Below, piece after piece: positions 54,681-61,985 of a DNA stretch of 64,000 bases (position 1 is its first letter; the number at the start of each line of letters is the position of its first letter). This DNA comes from Bacteroidota bacterium. Lineage in GTDB: Bacteria > Bacteroidota > Bacteroidia > Bacteroidales > Dysgonomonadaceae. The notes beneath the pieces were generated by a model. That model made no database searches. It saw nothing but the letters and a program-made list of their open reading frames with translations, and had not been told where the DNA came from. The stretch covers positions 11,404 through 75,403 of the forward strand of contig JAFADY010000037.1 in the NCBI GenBank assembly GCA_023424395.1. Reading direction: 5' to 3'. A program made the translations under genes and the position numbers.

Positions 54681-54934
54681 GTCTTGCCTTTCAGGCAGAG
54701 GTTCTTTTAGAAATTACGAACCTTAAGTCAATGACCTAAGATTATAAAATAGCACCTTGCAGGTGTACTGAGTGAAGTTAAACACCCTCTGTCTTAATAA
54801 GAAATGGCTCTTTCGTACCGGTTTTCAGGCATATAAAAATTTATCAATTGTCCTGAAAGGACAGATTTTCATAACCGCAGTGACAACGTCCTGCGGACAA
54901 AACAACGAAGTAAATTCTGCCTGAAAGGCAGGAC
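54681..54934. repeat. Left REP/BIME block of the RAYT element
   Basis: Bounded by GTCTTGCCTTTCAGGCAG (54681-54698) and CTGCCTGAAAGGCAGGAC (54917-54934) facing inward. Between them are hairpins around 54719-54743 (AACCTTAAG...), 54753-54765 (CACCTTGCAGGTG), about 54849-54863 (TGTCCTGAAAGGACA) and 54875-54895 (CCGCAG...CTGCGG). Confidence 0.88.
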
Positions 54935-54943
54935 AAAAGGAGA

Positions 54944-55393
54944 ATGAGTTATACAAGTTTATTATATCACATAGTGTTCCGCACCAAATATGGAAAAAAT
55001 ACAATTTCCGAGCCACACGAAAAAGAATTGTACGCATACATTATGAGAATAATCAGCAACAAAAAGTCAAAACTCTATCGAATTGGCGGAACAGAAAACC
55101 ACATTCATTTGTTAGTGGATATACATCCGACTTTTGCCGTTTCGGATTTTATGAAAGAGTTGAAAGAATATTCAAGCAAGTGGATGGCAACGAATCCGAA
55201 TTTTCCCGATTTTGAAGGATGGGCGGTCAGTTTTGCCGCACTCACATACAACTTGAATGATAAGCAAATGATTATAGAGTATATCAAAAATCAAAAGGAA
55301 CAGCACAAAACGGTCAGTTTTGAGGAAGAATATAGAAAATTATTGATTGAAAATGGTATTGATATCGATGAACGATATTTTTTGAAAGATTAG
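54944..55393 (+). CDS. REP-associated tyrosine transposase (IS200/IS605 Y1 type)
   Basis: 149 residues. Y1 single-strand transposase: HUH motif His53-Ile-His55 (TENHIHLLVD) and catalytic Tyr113 in IIEYIKNQKEQHK. A TnpA-like N-terminus is present (MSYTSLLYHIVFRTKYGKNTI). The gene is framed by palindromic repeats in mirrored order rather than by IS200-type ends, which is the RAYT arrangement. No accessory TnpB. Good Shine-Dalgarno AAAAGGAG. Intact and probably able to act on the flanking REP sequences. Confidence 0.92.
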   Translation: MSYTSLLYHIVFRTKYGKNTISEPHEKELYAYIMRIISNKKSKLYRIGGTENHIHLLVDIHPTFAVSDFMKELKEYSSKWMATNPNFPDFEGWAVSFAALTYNLNDKQMIIEYIKNQKEQHKTVSFEEEYRKLLIENGIDIDERYFLKD

Positions 55394-55396
55394 AAA

Positions 55397-55592
55397 GTCC
55401 TGCCTTTCAGGCAGAAGTCTTTTTACATTGCTAACCTTGGGTCGATGACCCAAGGTTATGAAGATAACACCTTTCAGGTGTGCCGAAAAATAATATACTA
55501 TAAGAGACTTGAAAAGTCAGATTTTAATAACCGCAGGTCATCGACCTGCGGAAAGAAATATCACCACTCAGCCACTGCCTGAAAGGCAAGAC
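55397..55592. repeat. Right REP/BIME block of the RAYT element
   Basis: Starts with GTCCTGCCTTTCAGGCAG (55397-55414), the exact reverse complement of 54917-54934. It ends with CTGCCTGAAAGGCAAGAC (55575-55592), the exact reverse complement of 54681-54698. Inside are the perfect palindrome AACCTTGGG...CCCAAGGTT (55433-55457), CACCTTTCAGGTG (55468-55480) and CCGCAGGTC...GACCTGCGG (55531-55551). Confidence 0.9.
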
Positions 55593-55627
55593 AAGAAACA
55601 AAACTCAAAACATAAAATTATAATATA

Positions 55628-56575
55628 ATGAACACCCTAACAACCACCAACTACACCTTTCCCAATCAAACCAACGTGTATCACGGAAAAGTACGCGATG
55701 TGTACAGCATCGGCAACGACACATTAGTGATGATTGCTACCGACCGAATCTCCGCGTTCGATGTAATTCTGCCCGAAGGAATCCCTTATAAAGGACAGGT
55801 TCTCAATCAAATCGCAGCAAAGTTTTTAGACGCTACCGCTGACATCGTCCCCAACTGGAAACAAGCATCACCCGACCCAATGGTTACCGTGGGCGTACGA
55901 TGCGAACCCTTTAAAGTAGAAATGGTCATCCGCGGATACATCACAGGAAGTGCGTGGCGCGAATACAAAAAAGGTGCGCGCACACTGTGCGGATTGCCTT
56001 TACCCGAAGGAATGCGTGAAAATCAAAAGTTCGACACGCCCCTAATCACGCCTACCACGAAAGCCGACGAAGGACACGATGAAAATATTTCGCGCGAAGA
56101 AATCATTGCCCAAGGCTTGGTAAGCAAAGAAGACTACGAACAATTGGAAAAATACACCTACGCTCTTTTCCAACGCGGAACCGAAATGGCTGCCGAAAAA
56201 GGCTTGATTTTGGTGGATACCAAATACGAATTCGGCAAAAAAGATGGAAAAATTTATTTGATTGACGAAATACACACACCCGATTCATCACGCTATTTTT
56301 ACAAAGAAGGTTATGAAGAACGATTTGAGAAAGATGAAGAACAAAAACAGCTCTCGAAAGAATTTGTCCGCAAATGGCTTATGGAGAACGGATTCCAAGG
56401 ACAAAAAGGACAACAAATCCCCACAATGACTACCGAATATTGCAACAGCGTATCGGAACGCTACATCGAATTGTACGAAAAAATTGTAGGCGAAACTTTT
56501 GTAAAAGCCGATGCAAAAGATTTGGAAACACGCATAGAGAAAAATGTGAAAGAATATTTGGAAACAGCTAAATAA
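55628..56575 (+). CDS. purC: Phosphoribosylaminoimidazole-succinocarboxamide synthase
   Basis: 315 residues, the longer eukaryote/Bacteroidota-like type of SAICAR synthetase. N-terminal KVRDVYSIGNDTLVMIATDRISAFDVILPEGIPYKGQVLNQ and VRGYITGSAWREYKKG are ATP/CAIR site segments, and LVDTKYEFGKKDGKIYLIDEIHTPDSSRY is conserved. Joins aspartate to CAIR in purine synthesis. Starts the purC-ubiE-aroE-M24 run. Confidence 0.97.
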   Translation: MNTLTTTNYTFPNQTNVYHGKVRDVYSIGNDTLVMIATDRISAFDVILPEGIPYKGQVLNQIAAKFLDATADIVPNWKQASPDPMVTVGVRCEPFKVEMVIRGYITGSAWREYKKGARTLCGLPLPEGMRENQKFDTPLITPTTKADEGHDENISREEIIAQGLVSKEDYEQLEKYTYALFQRGTEMAAEKGLILVDTKYEFGKKDGKIYLIDEIHTPDSSRYFYKEGYEERFEKDEEQKQLSKEFVRKWLMENGFQGQKGQQIPTMTTEYCNSVSERYIELYEKIVGETFVKADAKDLETRIEKNVKEYLETAK

Positions 56576-56581
56576 TAAGAT

Positions 56582-57358
56582 ATGTCTTACAAAGTAGAAC
56601 AAGTTCGTCCTTACGAAACTGATAAATCCAAAAAAGAACAAGTAGAAACGATGTTCAACGAAATTGCACCCAATTACGACCGTCTCAATGGGCTGCTTTC
56701 ACTGGGTGTCGATGAATATTGGCGGAGAGAATCCATAAAAGCGTTGAAACCCTACAAACCCGAATACATCCTTGATATTGCTACCGGAACGGGAGATTTC
56801 GCCATTCTCGCACAAAAAATCCTACAACCCAAACGCATTATCGGAGTCGATATTTCCGAAGGAATGATGGACGTGGGCAGAGAAAAAGTAAAACGAAAAG
56901 GCTTGGAACACATTATCACATTTGACAAGCAAGACTCATCGGCTCTCACATTTCCCGACGAAACGTTCGATGCGGTAACCGCCTCCTTCGGTGTGAGGAA
57001 TTTCGAGAATATCGATGCAAGTTTCACCGAAGTGTTTCGCGTACTCAAACCCGGTGGCGTATTTCTCTTTATAGAACTGACAACGCCTGAAACCGCTCCG
57101 ATGAAAAATCTGTATTCTCTTTACACAAAATACATAATGCCTGTTTTATCGGACACAATGGCAACCGAACAGCGCGCTTACGAGTACCTGCCGGAATCTA
57201 TCGCCGCCTTCCCGCAAGGAAAAGAGATGATGTTGATTCTCAAAAAAAATGGGTTTACAAATATTCGGTTGAGACGGTTTACATTGGGAATTGTAACGTT
57301 GTATATGGCGGAAGCCCCCTCCAACTCCCCCAAAGGGGGAGAGAAGCAGAATCCATAA
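56582..57358 (+). CDS. ubiE: Demethylmenaquinone methyltransferase (UbiE/MenG)
   Basis: 258 residues. UbiE/COQ5 signatures YDRLNGLLSLGVDEYWRRESIKAL and DVSEGMMDVGREKVKRKG, with the SAM motif DIATGTGDFAIL. Methylates demethylmenaquinone to menaquinone, the usual quinone in this phylum. The natural C-terminus seems to be near LYMAE. The last about 14 residues (APSNSPKGGEKQNP) are encoded by a GC-rich palindromic repeat at 57311-57347. Confidence 0.93.
   Translation: MSYKVEQVRPYETDKSKKEQVETMFNEIAPNYDRLNGLLSLGVDEYWRRESIKALKPYKPEYILDIATGTGDFAILAQKILQPKRIIGVDISEGMMDVGREKVKRKGLEHIITFDKQDSSALTFPDETFDAVTASFGVRNFENIDASFTEVFRVLKPGGVFLFIELTTPETAPMKNLYSLYTKYIMPVLSDTMATEQRAYEYLPESIAAFPQGKEMMLILKKNGFTNIRLRRFTLGIVTLYMAEAPSNSPKGGEKQNP
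57311..57347 (+). repeat. GC-rich palindrome forming the ubiE 3' end
   Basis: GAAGCCCCCTCC...CTCCCCC-AAA-GGGGGAG...GAGAAGC. Translated as the UbiE tail. Confidence 0.8.
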
Positions 57359-57360
57359 TA

Positions 57361-58188
57361 ATGCACACTAACATCAATAATACGCTGCCTGCCCATTTCC
57401 CCCCTTCGGGGGGAGCAAGGGGGGCTGTTTACGGCCTTATCGGTTTTCCGCTAAAATACTCCTTTTCATCGAAGTTTTTCACCGAAAAGTTTGAGCGGGA
57501 AGGTATCAATGCGGAGTATTTGAATTTCGAGATCGAAGATATTCTGCAGCTCAGAGAAGTTATTGTTTTTAATCAGCATTTGCGTGGATTAAATGTAACT
57601 ATTCCCTATAAAGAGAAAGTTATTCCGTTTTTAAACGAAATTTCGCCCGAAGCGCAAAAGATCGGTGCGGTAAACGTGATCAAAGTGGAGCGCCGACCTA
57701 ACGATATGTATTTTTACAACCTCGTTGGTTATAATACTGATTACATCGGCTTTAAAAACTCCATCTTACCGCTTATCCGCCCCAAAATTCACAAAAAAGC
57801 GCTGCTTTTGGGAACGGGTGGCGCATCAAAAGCCGTAGCGCAAGCGCTGAACGATTTGGGCATTTCGTGGAAATACGTTTCACGCACATCGGACGAAAAC
57901 AAGTTTACTTACAGTGAACTCTCTTCCGAAATTCTATCGGAATACAAAATAATCGTAAATTGCTCGCCCGTAGGCACTTTTCCGAATACGGACGAATGTC
58001 CCGATATTCCGTACAAACTCCTCACATCCGAACATCTGTTGTACGATTTGGTATATAATCCGGCCGAAACGCTCTTTTTAACAAAGGGAAAAGCGCAAGG
58101 CGCTACCATTAAAAACGGAGCCGAAATGCTGGAATTGCAGGCATTAGCGGCGTGGGAGATTTGGAATACCCCTCTAAATCTCCCCTAA
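57361..58188 (+). CDS. aroE: Shikimate dehydrogenase
   Basis: 275 residues. AroE core from about Val23: YGLIGFPLKYSFSSKFF (Ser pair that holds shikimate), NVTIPYKEK (Lys84), NTDYIGF (Asp near 123) and the NADP-binding GTGGASKAV. Reduces 3-dehydroshikimate in the aromatic pathway. The first about 22 residues (including NNTLPAHFPPSGGARG) and the last few (TPLNLP) come from GC-rich palindromes at 57384-57427 and 58168-58200. The start at 57361 is the only ATG in frame before the core. Confidence 0.93.
   Translation: MHTNINNTLPAHFPPSGGARGAVYGLIGFPLKYSFSSKFFTEKFEREGINAEYLNFEIEDILQLREVIVFNQHLRGLNVTIPYKEKVIPFLNEISPEAQKIGAVNVIKVERRPNDMYFYNLVGYNTDYIGFKNSILPLIRPKIHKKALLLGTGGASKAVAQALNDLGISWKYVSRTSDENKFTYSELSSEILSEYKIIVNCSPVGTFPNTDECPDIPYKLLTSEHLLYDLVYNPAETLFLTKGKAQGATIKNGAEMLELQALAAWEIWNTPLNLP
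57384..57427 (+). repeat. GC-rich palindrome forming the aroE 5' end
   Basis: GCTGCC...CCCCCC-TTCG-GGGGGG...GGGGGGCTG. Same class as 11221-11260. Confidence 0.8.
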
Positions 58189-58200
58189 AGGAGAGACTTT
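58168..58200 (+). repeat. GC-rich palindrome at the aroE 3' end
   Basis: ACCCCTCTAAATCTCCCC-TAAA-GGAGAGACTTT. It supplies the last codons and the stop of aroE. Confidence 0.75.
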
Positions 58201-58216
58201 ATAATCAATAAATAAT

Positions 58217-59413
58217 ATGGGCACACAAGAAAAAGAAGCACAAATCTCGAAGTCCCCTTTAGGGGATTTAGGGGTCAGACTACAAAGCGTTCAACAATCC
58301 ATCATCAATTTTCAAGCCGATGCGTGCATCATTGCCACATCGGTTAATCAGTTTTATTTGTGCGATTTTATTTTCGACGGATACATCTACATTCAGCCGG
58401 AAGGCGAACCCATACTTTTCCTAAAACGTCCGAACGGCATTGAAGGCGAAAATGTTATCTACATCCGCAAACCGGAACAAATGCCCGATTTTCTTCGACA
58501 ACGAAACATTAAACTCCCCAAAAGGCTGCTCGTAGAAAACGATGTGCTCCCCTTCTCCACCGTTTCGCGACTGCAAGCTGCCACCGAAATGCCCGAATTA
58601 ATGAATGTTTCAAGTGAAATGCGCCGCATCCGCAGCATTAAATCGGAATACGAATTGGCGCAAACGCGCGAATGTGCCCGAATTCACGCGAACGTTTACA
58701 AGAAAATTCCTCAAATTTATCGCGCAGGAATGACTGATATTGAGTTTCAGATTGAATTGGAACGCGAAATGCGACTGGCCGGTTCTATCGGAATTTTCCG
58801 TGCCTTTGGCGAAAATATGGAAATTTTTATGGGCAGCATTCTTGCCGGAGACAACGCGCAAACAGCTTCGCCTTACGATTTTGCATTAGGCGGACAAGGT
58901 TTGTCGCCATTTCTGCCCATTGGAGCAAATGGCACGCCGTTTGCCAAGGGAACTACGTTTATGGTGGATATGGCGGGCAATTTTCGTCCGTGGATGAGCG
59001 ATATTTCACGCACGTTTGCCATCGGCTCCGTACCCGAAATTGCACACAAGGCACATCGGGTTTCCAAAGAGATTCACAACGCCGTTACAGCCGTTGCCAA
59101 AAACGGAACACCGTGTGCCGATTTATATCTTTTAGCGGAAAGAATTGTAAAAGAAAATGAGTTAGATGCTTATTTTATGGGAACAACACAACAAGCCAAA
59201 TTCATCGGGCACGGCGTGGGGCTGGAAATTAACGAGCCGCCTGTGCTTACACCCCGTTCCCGCGATGTATTGCAAACAGGGATGGTTATTGCCGTTGAGC
59301 CGAAGTTTGTGTTGCCCGGCATTGGTGCGGTGGGAATTGAGAACACATACATCATTAACGATAACGGGGTGGAGAATATTACGCTGTGCGAAGAAAAATT
59401 GGTAACTTTGTAG
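58217..59413 (+). CDS. M24-family Xaa-Pro peptidase
   Basis: 398 residues. Creatinase N-like domain (about 22-140), then the M24 pita-bread fold. Metal ligands lie in MVDMAGNFRPWMSDISRTF (Asp pair), GHGVGLEINEPP (His) and AVEPKFVLPGIGAVGIENTY (Glu pair). Probably a cytosolic dipeptidase or aminopeptidase P relative. The first about 20 residues (MGTQEKEAQISKSPLGDLGV) do not belong to the fold. About half of them are encoded by a palindrome at 58250-58278. Confidence 0.9.
   Translation: MGTQEKEAQISKSPLGDLGVRLQSVQQSIINFQADACIIATSVNQFYLCDFIFDGYIYIQPEGEPILFLKRPNGIEGENVIYIRKPEQMPDFLRQRNIKLPKRLLVENDVLPFSTVSRLQAATEMPELMNVSSEMRRIRSIKSEYELAQTRECARIHANVYKKIPQIYRAGMTDIEFQIELEREMRLAGSIGIFRAFGENMEIFMGSILAGDNAQTASPYDFALGGQGLSPFLPIGANGTPFAKGTTFMVDMAGNFRPWMSDISRTFAIGSVPEIAHKAHRVSKEIHNAVTAVAKNGTPCADLYLLAERIVKENELDAYFMGTTQQAKFIGHGVGLEINEPPVLTPRSRDVLQTGMVIAVEPKFVLPGIGAVGIENTYIINDNGVENITLCEEKLVTL
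58250..58278 (+). repeat. Palindromic repeat in the M24 gene 5' end
   Basis: AAGTCCCCTTTAGGGGATTT and the following AGGGGTCAGAC. The core TCCCCT-TT-AGGGGA is a perfect palindrome. Confidence 0.8.
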
Positions 59414-59445
59414 TTCCCTCCGTCTCCCCCAAAAAGGAGAGATGG
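59414..59445. repeat. GC-rich palindrome after the M24 gene
   Basis: CCCTCCGTCTCCCCC-AAAAA-GGAGAGATGGG. Intergenic copy of the same family, directly after the stop. Confidence 0.7.
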
Positions 59446-59490
59446 GCACCCATTATAACTAAATTACAACTGAATCACAATCAAACAAAA

Positions 59491-61146
59491 ATGCTACAAA
59501 AACAATCATACATCATTCCGCTCCTGTTCGTTTTATTCGGCGCACTCCTGTTTATGACCGGACTTGGGCGTGTGCATCTATTTGATTGGGACGAAATTAA
59601 CTTTGCCGAATCGGCACGCGAAATGCTTGTTACAGGCGATTACCTGAACGTTCAAGTCAATTTCGAGACGTTTTGGGAAAAACCGCCGTTCTTTATTTGG
59701 CTGCAAGCCGTCTCAATGAAAATTTTCGGCGTGAATGAGTTCGCAGCCCGTTTTCCCAACGCCGTTACCGGAATTCTTACGCTGCTGATTTTATTTTTTA
59801 TCGGGAAAAGGCTGAAAGACGAAACCTTCGGTTTGATATGGGCGTTATTGTACGCTTCCTCTTTTTTGCCCTTCTTTTATTTTAAATCCGGCATTATCGA
59901 TCCGTGGTTTAACCTGTTTATTTTCCTTGCCATTTATTTTATGGTGGAATATACATCGCCGCGGCACACGGGCAACCGATACCTTCAAGCCGTTCTCTCG
60001 GCGCTGTTTGCCGGATTGGCTACGCTAACCAAAGGGCCCGTAGGGTTTCTTATTTTTGCGCTCTGCTTTGCCGTTTTTCTCGCATTCAACCGCTTCAAAC
60101 TGCAGGGGTTTAAATGGGCACACGTTGCCACTTTCGCGGGCGTTTTCGCCGTGGTGGGCGGACTGTGGTTTATTTTGCAAATCGCGAGTGGCAATTTGTC
60201 TATTATTCAAGATTTTATCGTCTATCAAATTCGTTTGTTTCAAACGCAGGACGCCGGACACGGAGGTTTTCCCGGGTATCATTTCGTCATTCTGTTTTTC
60301 GGCGTTTTTCCTGCATCGATATTCGCTTTGCCCACATTCCGCAGGAAAATTCTGCAAAAGGAAAATAACCCGTCAATGGCGCACTTTTTCCGATGGATGA
60401 TGATTACGTTGTGGGTGGTGCTTATTTTATTTACGGTTGTGCGTACCAAAATTGTGCATTATTCGTCGATGTGCTATTTTCCTATCACGTTTTTAGGCGC
60501 GTGGTACATTTCTAAATGGATAAAAGGCAATGCACGCGTGAGAAAAGGATTAACCATTACGATGCTCATCATTGCGGTATTACTCGGAGTAGTGGTCTCA
60601 GCCATTCCGTTTATCGATTCTTTTAAACACGCGCTTGTTCCGTATATTGGCGACGAGTTTGCCGTAAAAAACCTGCAAGCTACATCGCAATGGATAGGTT
60701 TTGAGTGGATTATTGGGCTGATACTCATTGCATCAGTTGTTCTTTTCATCATTCTGAAAAAGAAAAACCCGTCCAAATCCGTTTCGGCTTTGCTTATCGG
60801 AAGCCTTTTGTTTATTTATTTAGGCGTATTTTTTGTTACGCCGCAAGTGGAAAAATACAGCCAAAACGCGGCTATTGAATTTTACAAAAGCAAGCAGGGC
60901 GAAGATTGTTACATCTATCCCATTCACAAAAGTTACGCGCACTATTTTTACAGCAATCGCCAACCACAAAATAATAATGCCGACAAGCAATTTTTGCAAC
61001 GCGGAAACATTGATAAACCTGCTTATTTTGTATTGAAATCGCAGCATACCGAAGAAGAGGATTTTATAAAGGAAACCCTGAATCCCGAAAAATTATACGA
61101 GAAAAACGGGTTTATATTTTATGTAAGAAAACCGGCCCCTCTCTAA
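59491..61146 (+). CDS. GT39/ArnT-like membrane glycosyltransferase
   Basis: 551 residues from MLQKQSYIIPLLFVLFGALLF. An in-frame start at 59386 would overlap the M24 gene and cross the palindrome, so it is rejected. Twelve or so membrane segments are seen. The first loop carries the conserved acidic motif FDWDEINFAESAREML (Asp-Glu), as in PMT/ArnT enzymes that use polyprenyl-linked sugars. It probably adds a sugar to lipid A or a surface glycan on the periplasmic face. The final codons (PAPL) lie in a repeat. Confidence 0.88.
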   Translation: MLQKQSYIIPLLFVLFGALLFMTGLGRVHLFDWDEINFAESAREMLVTGDYLNVQVNFETFWEKPPFFIWLQAVSMKIFGVNEFAARFPNAVTGILTLLILFFIGKRLKDETFGLIWALLYASSFLPFFYFKSGIIDPWFNLFIFLAIYFMVEYTSPRHTGNRYLQAVLSALFAGLATLTKGPVGFLIFALCFAVFLAFNRFKLQGFKWAHVATFAGVFAVVGGLWFILQIASGNLSIIQDFIVYQIRLFQTQDAGHGGFPGYHFVILFFGVFPASIFALPTFRRKILQKENNPSMAHFFRWMMITLWVVLILFTVVRTKIVHYSSMCYFPITFLGAWYISKWIKGNARVRKGLTITMLIIAVLLGVVVSAIPFIDSFKHALVPYIGDEFAVKNLQATSQWIGFEWIIGLILIASVVLFIILKKKNPSKSVSALLIGSLLFIYLGVFFVTPQVEKYSQNAAIEFYKSKQGEDCYIYPIHKSYAHYFYSNRQPQNNNADKQFLQRGNIDKPAYFVLKSQHTEEEDFIKETLNPEKLYEKNGFIFYVRKPAPL

Positions 61147-61172
61147 ATCTCTCCCCACAAGGGAAAGACTTT
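61134..61172. repeat. GC-rich palindromic repeat at the GT39 3' end
   Basis: GGCCCCTCTCTAAATCTCTCCCC-ACAA-GGGAAAGACTTT in outline. It is similar to 58168-58200 and provides the last GT39 codons. Confidence 0.7.
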
Positions 61173-61203
61173 AATCTTGGTTCTTGATTCTGGGTTCTAA
61201 CAG
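61173..61203. repeat. Short 7-bp-period repeat (GGTTCTT/GATTCTG units)
   Basis: GGTTCTTGATTCTGGGTTCTAA lies between the two glycosyltransferase genes. Three imperfect 7-bp units. Confidence 0.5.
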
Positions 61204-61212
61204 TCTTAAAAA

Positions 61213-61962
61213 ATGATTAACGGAAAAAAAATAATTGTAGTAATGCCTGCTTACAACGCCGAAAAAACGTTGGAGCAAACCTATAACGAAATTCCTTTCG
61301 ATGTAGTGGACGAAGTAGTCCTTACCGACGACTTCAGTACAGACCACACGGTGGAAAAAGCCCGCGAGTTGGGTATTAAAGAAGTTATTCGCCACGAAAA
61401 AAACAAAGGCTACGGCGGCAATCAGAAATCGTGCTACAACCGCGCGTTGGAACTCGGCGCCGATATTGTGATTATGGTGCATCCCGATTATCAATACACG
61501 CCCAAACTCATTCAGTCTATGGCATATATGATTGCCAACGATGTATATCCTGTAGCGCTTGCATCGCGTATTTTGGGAAAAGGCGCACTTAAAGGCGGAA
61601 TGCCGATGATCAAATACATTGCAAACCGTTTTCTCACACTGTTTCAAAACATATTGCTCAACCAAAAGCTTTCGGAATATCACACCGGTTATCGCGCTTT
61701 TTCGGCCGAAGTGCTGCGCGCCATCAACTACAACACCAATTCCGACGACTTTATTTTCGACAATGAAATGCTCGCGCAAATCTTTTACGCCGGTTTCGAA
61801 ATTGGTGAAATGACGTGCCCTACCAAGTATTTCGACGATGCATCATCCATTAACCTCAAGCGAAGCAGCATTTACGGATTGGGCGTGCTGGCCGTTTCCG
61901 TGAAATACAGACTCAACAAATGGGGATTGATGAAATCGAAGCTGTTCAATTCTAATTCCTGA
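61213..61962 (+). CDS. Family 2 glycosyltransferase
   Basis: 249 residues of the GT2 fold. VVMPAYNAEKTLEQTYNEIP starts the nucleotide-sugar site. VLTDDFSTDHTVEKA and IVIMVHPDYQY hold the acidic residues that bind sugar and metal. No membrane segments, similar to dolichol-phosphate mannosyltransferase-like enzymes (Asp-Asp motif, YHTGYRAFS). It could make the polyprenyl-phosphate sugar used by the GT39 enzyme 66 bp upstream, which is a pathway inference. Confidence 0.9.
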   Translation: MINGKKIIVVMPAYNAEKTLEQTYNEIPFDVVDEVVLTDDFSTDHTVEKARELGIKEVIRHEKNKGYGGNQKSCYNRALELGADIVIMVHPDYQYTPKLIQSMAYMIANDVYPVALASRILGKGALKGGMPMIKYIANRFLTLFQNILLNQKLSEYHTGYRAFSAEVLRAINYNTNSDDFIFDNEMLAQIFYAGFEIGEMTCPTKYFDDASSINLKRSSIYGLGVLAVSVKYRLNKWGLMKSKLFNSNS

Positions 61963-61985
61963 CTTCTAACTTCTAACTTCTTTAT
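61955..61985. repeat. Short 7-bp-period repeat (CTTCTAA units)
   Basis: TGACTTCTAACTTCTAACTTC spans the GT2 stop and the gap to the L,D-transpeptidase end. Confidence 0.6.

Larger units (their letters stand above)
54681..55592 (+). mobile_element. Whole RAYT-REP unit
   Basis: 912-bp unit of mirrored REP pairs around the Y1 transposase, set between phoH and purC. Both borders are inverted copies of one 18-bp sequence. Neither neighbouring gene is damaged. Confidence 0.75.

Noticed and set aside
54681..55592. Complete IS200/IS605 element
   Set aside because: No TnpB and no IS200-type ends. The mirrored REP blocks fit a RAYT unit better.
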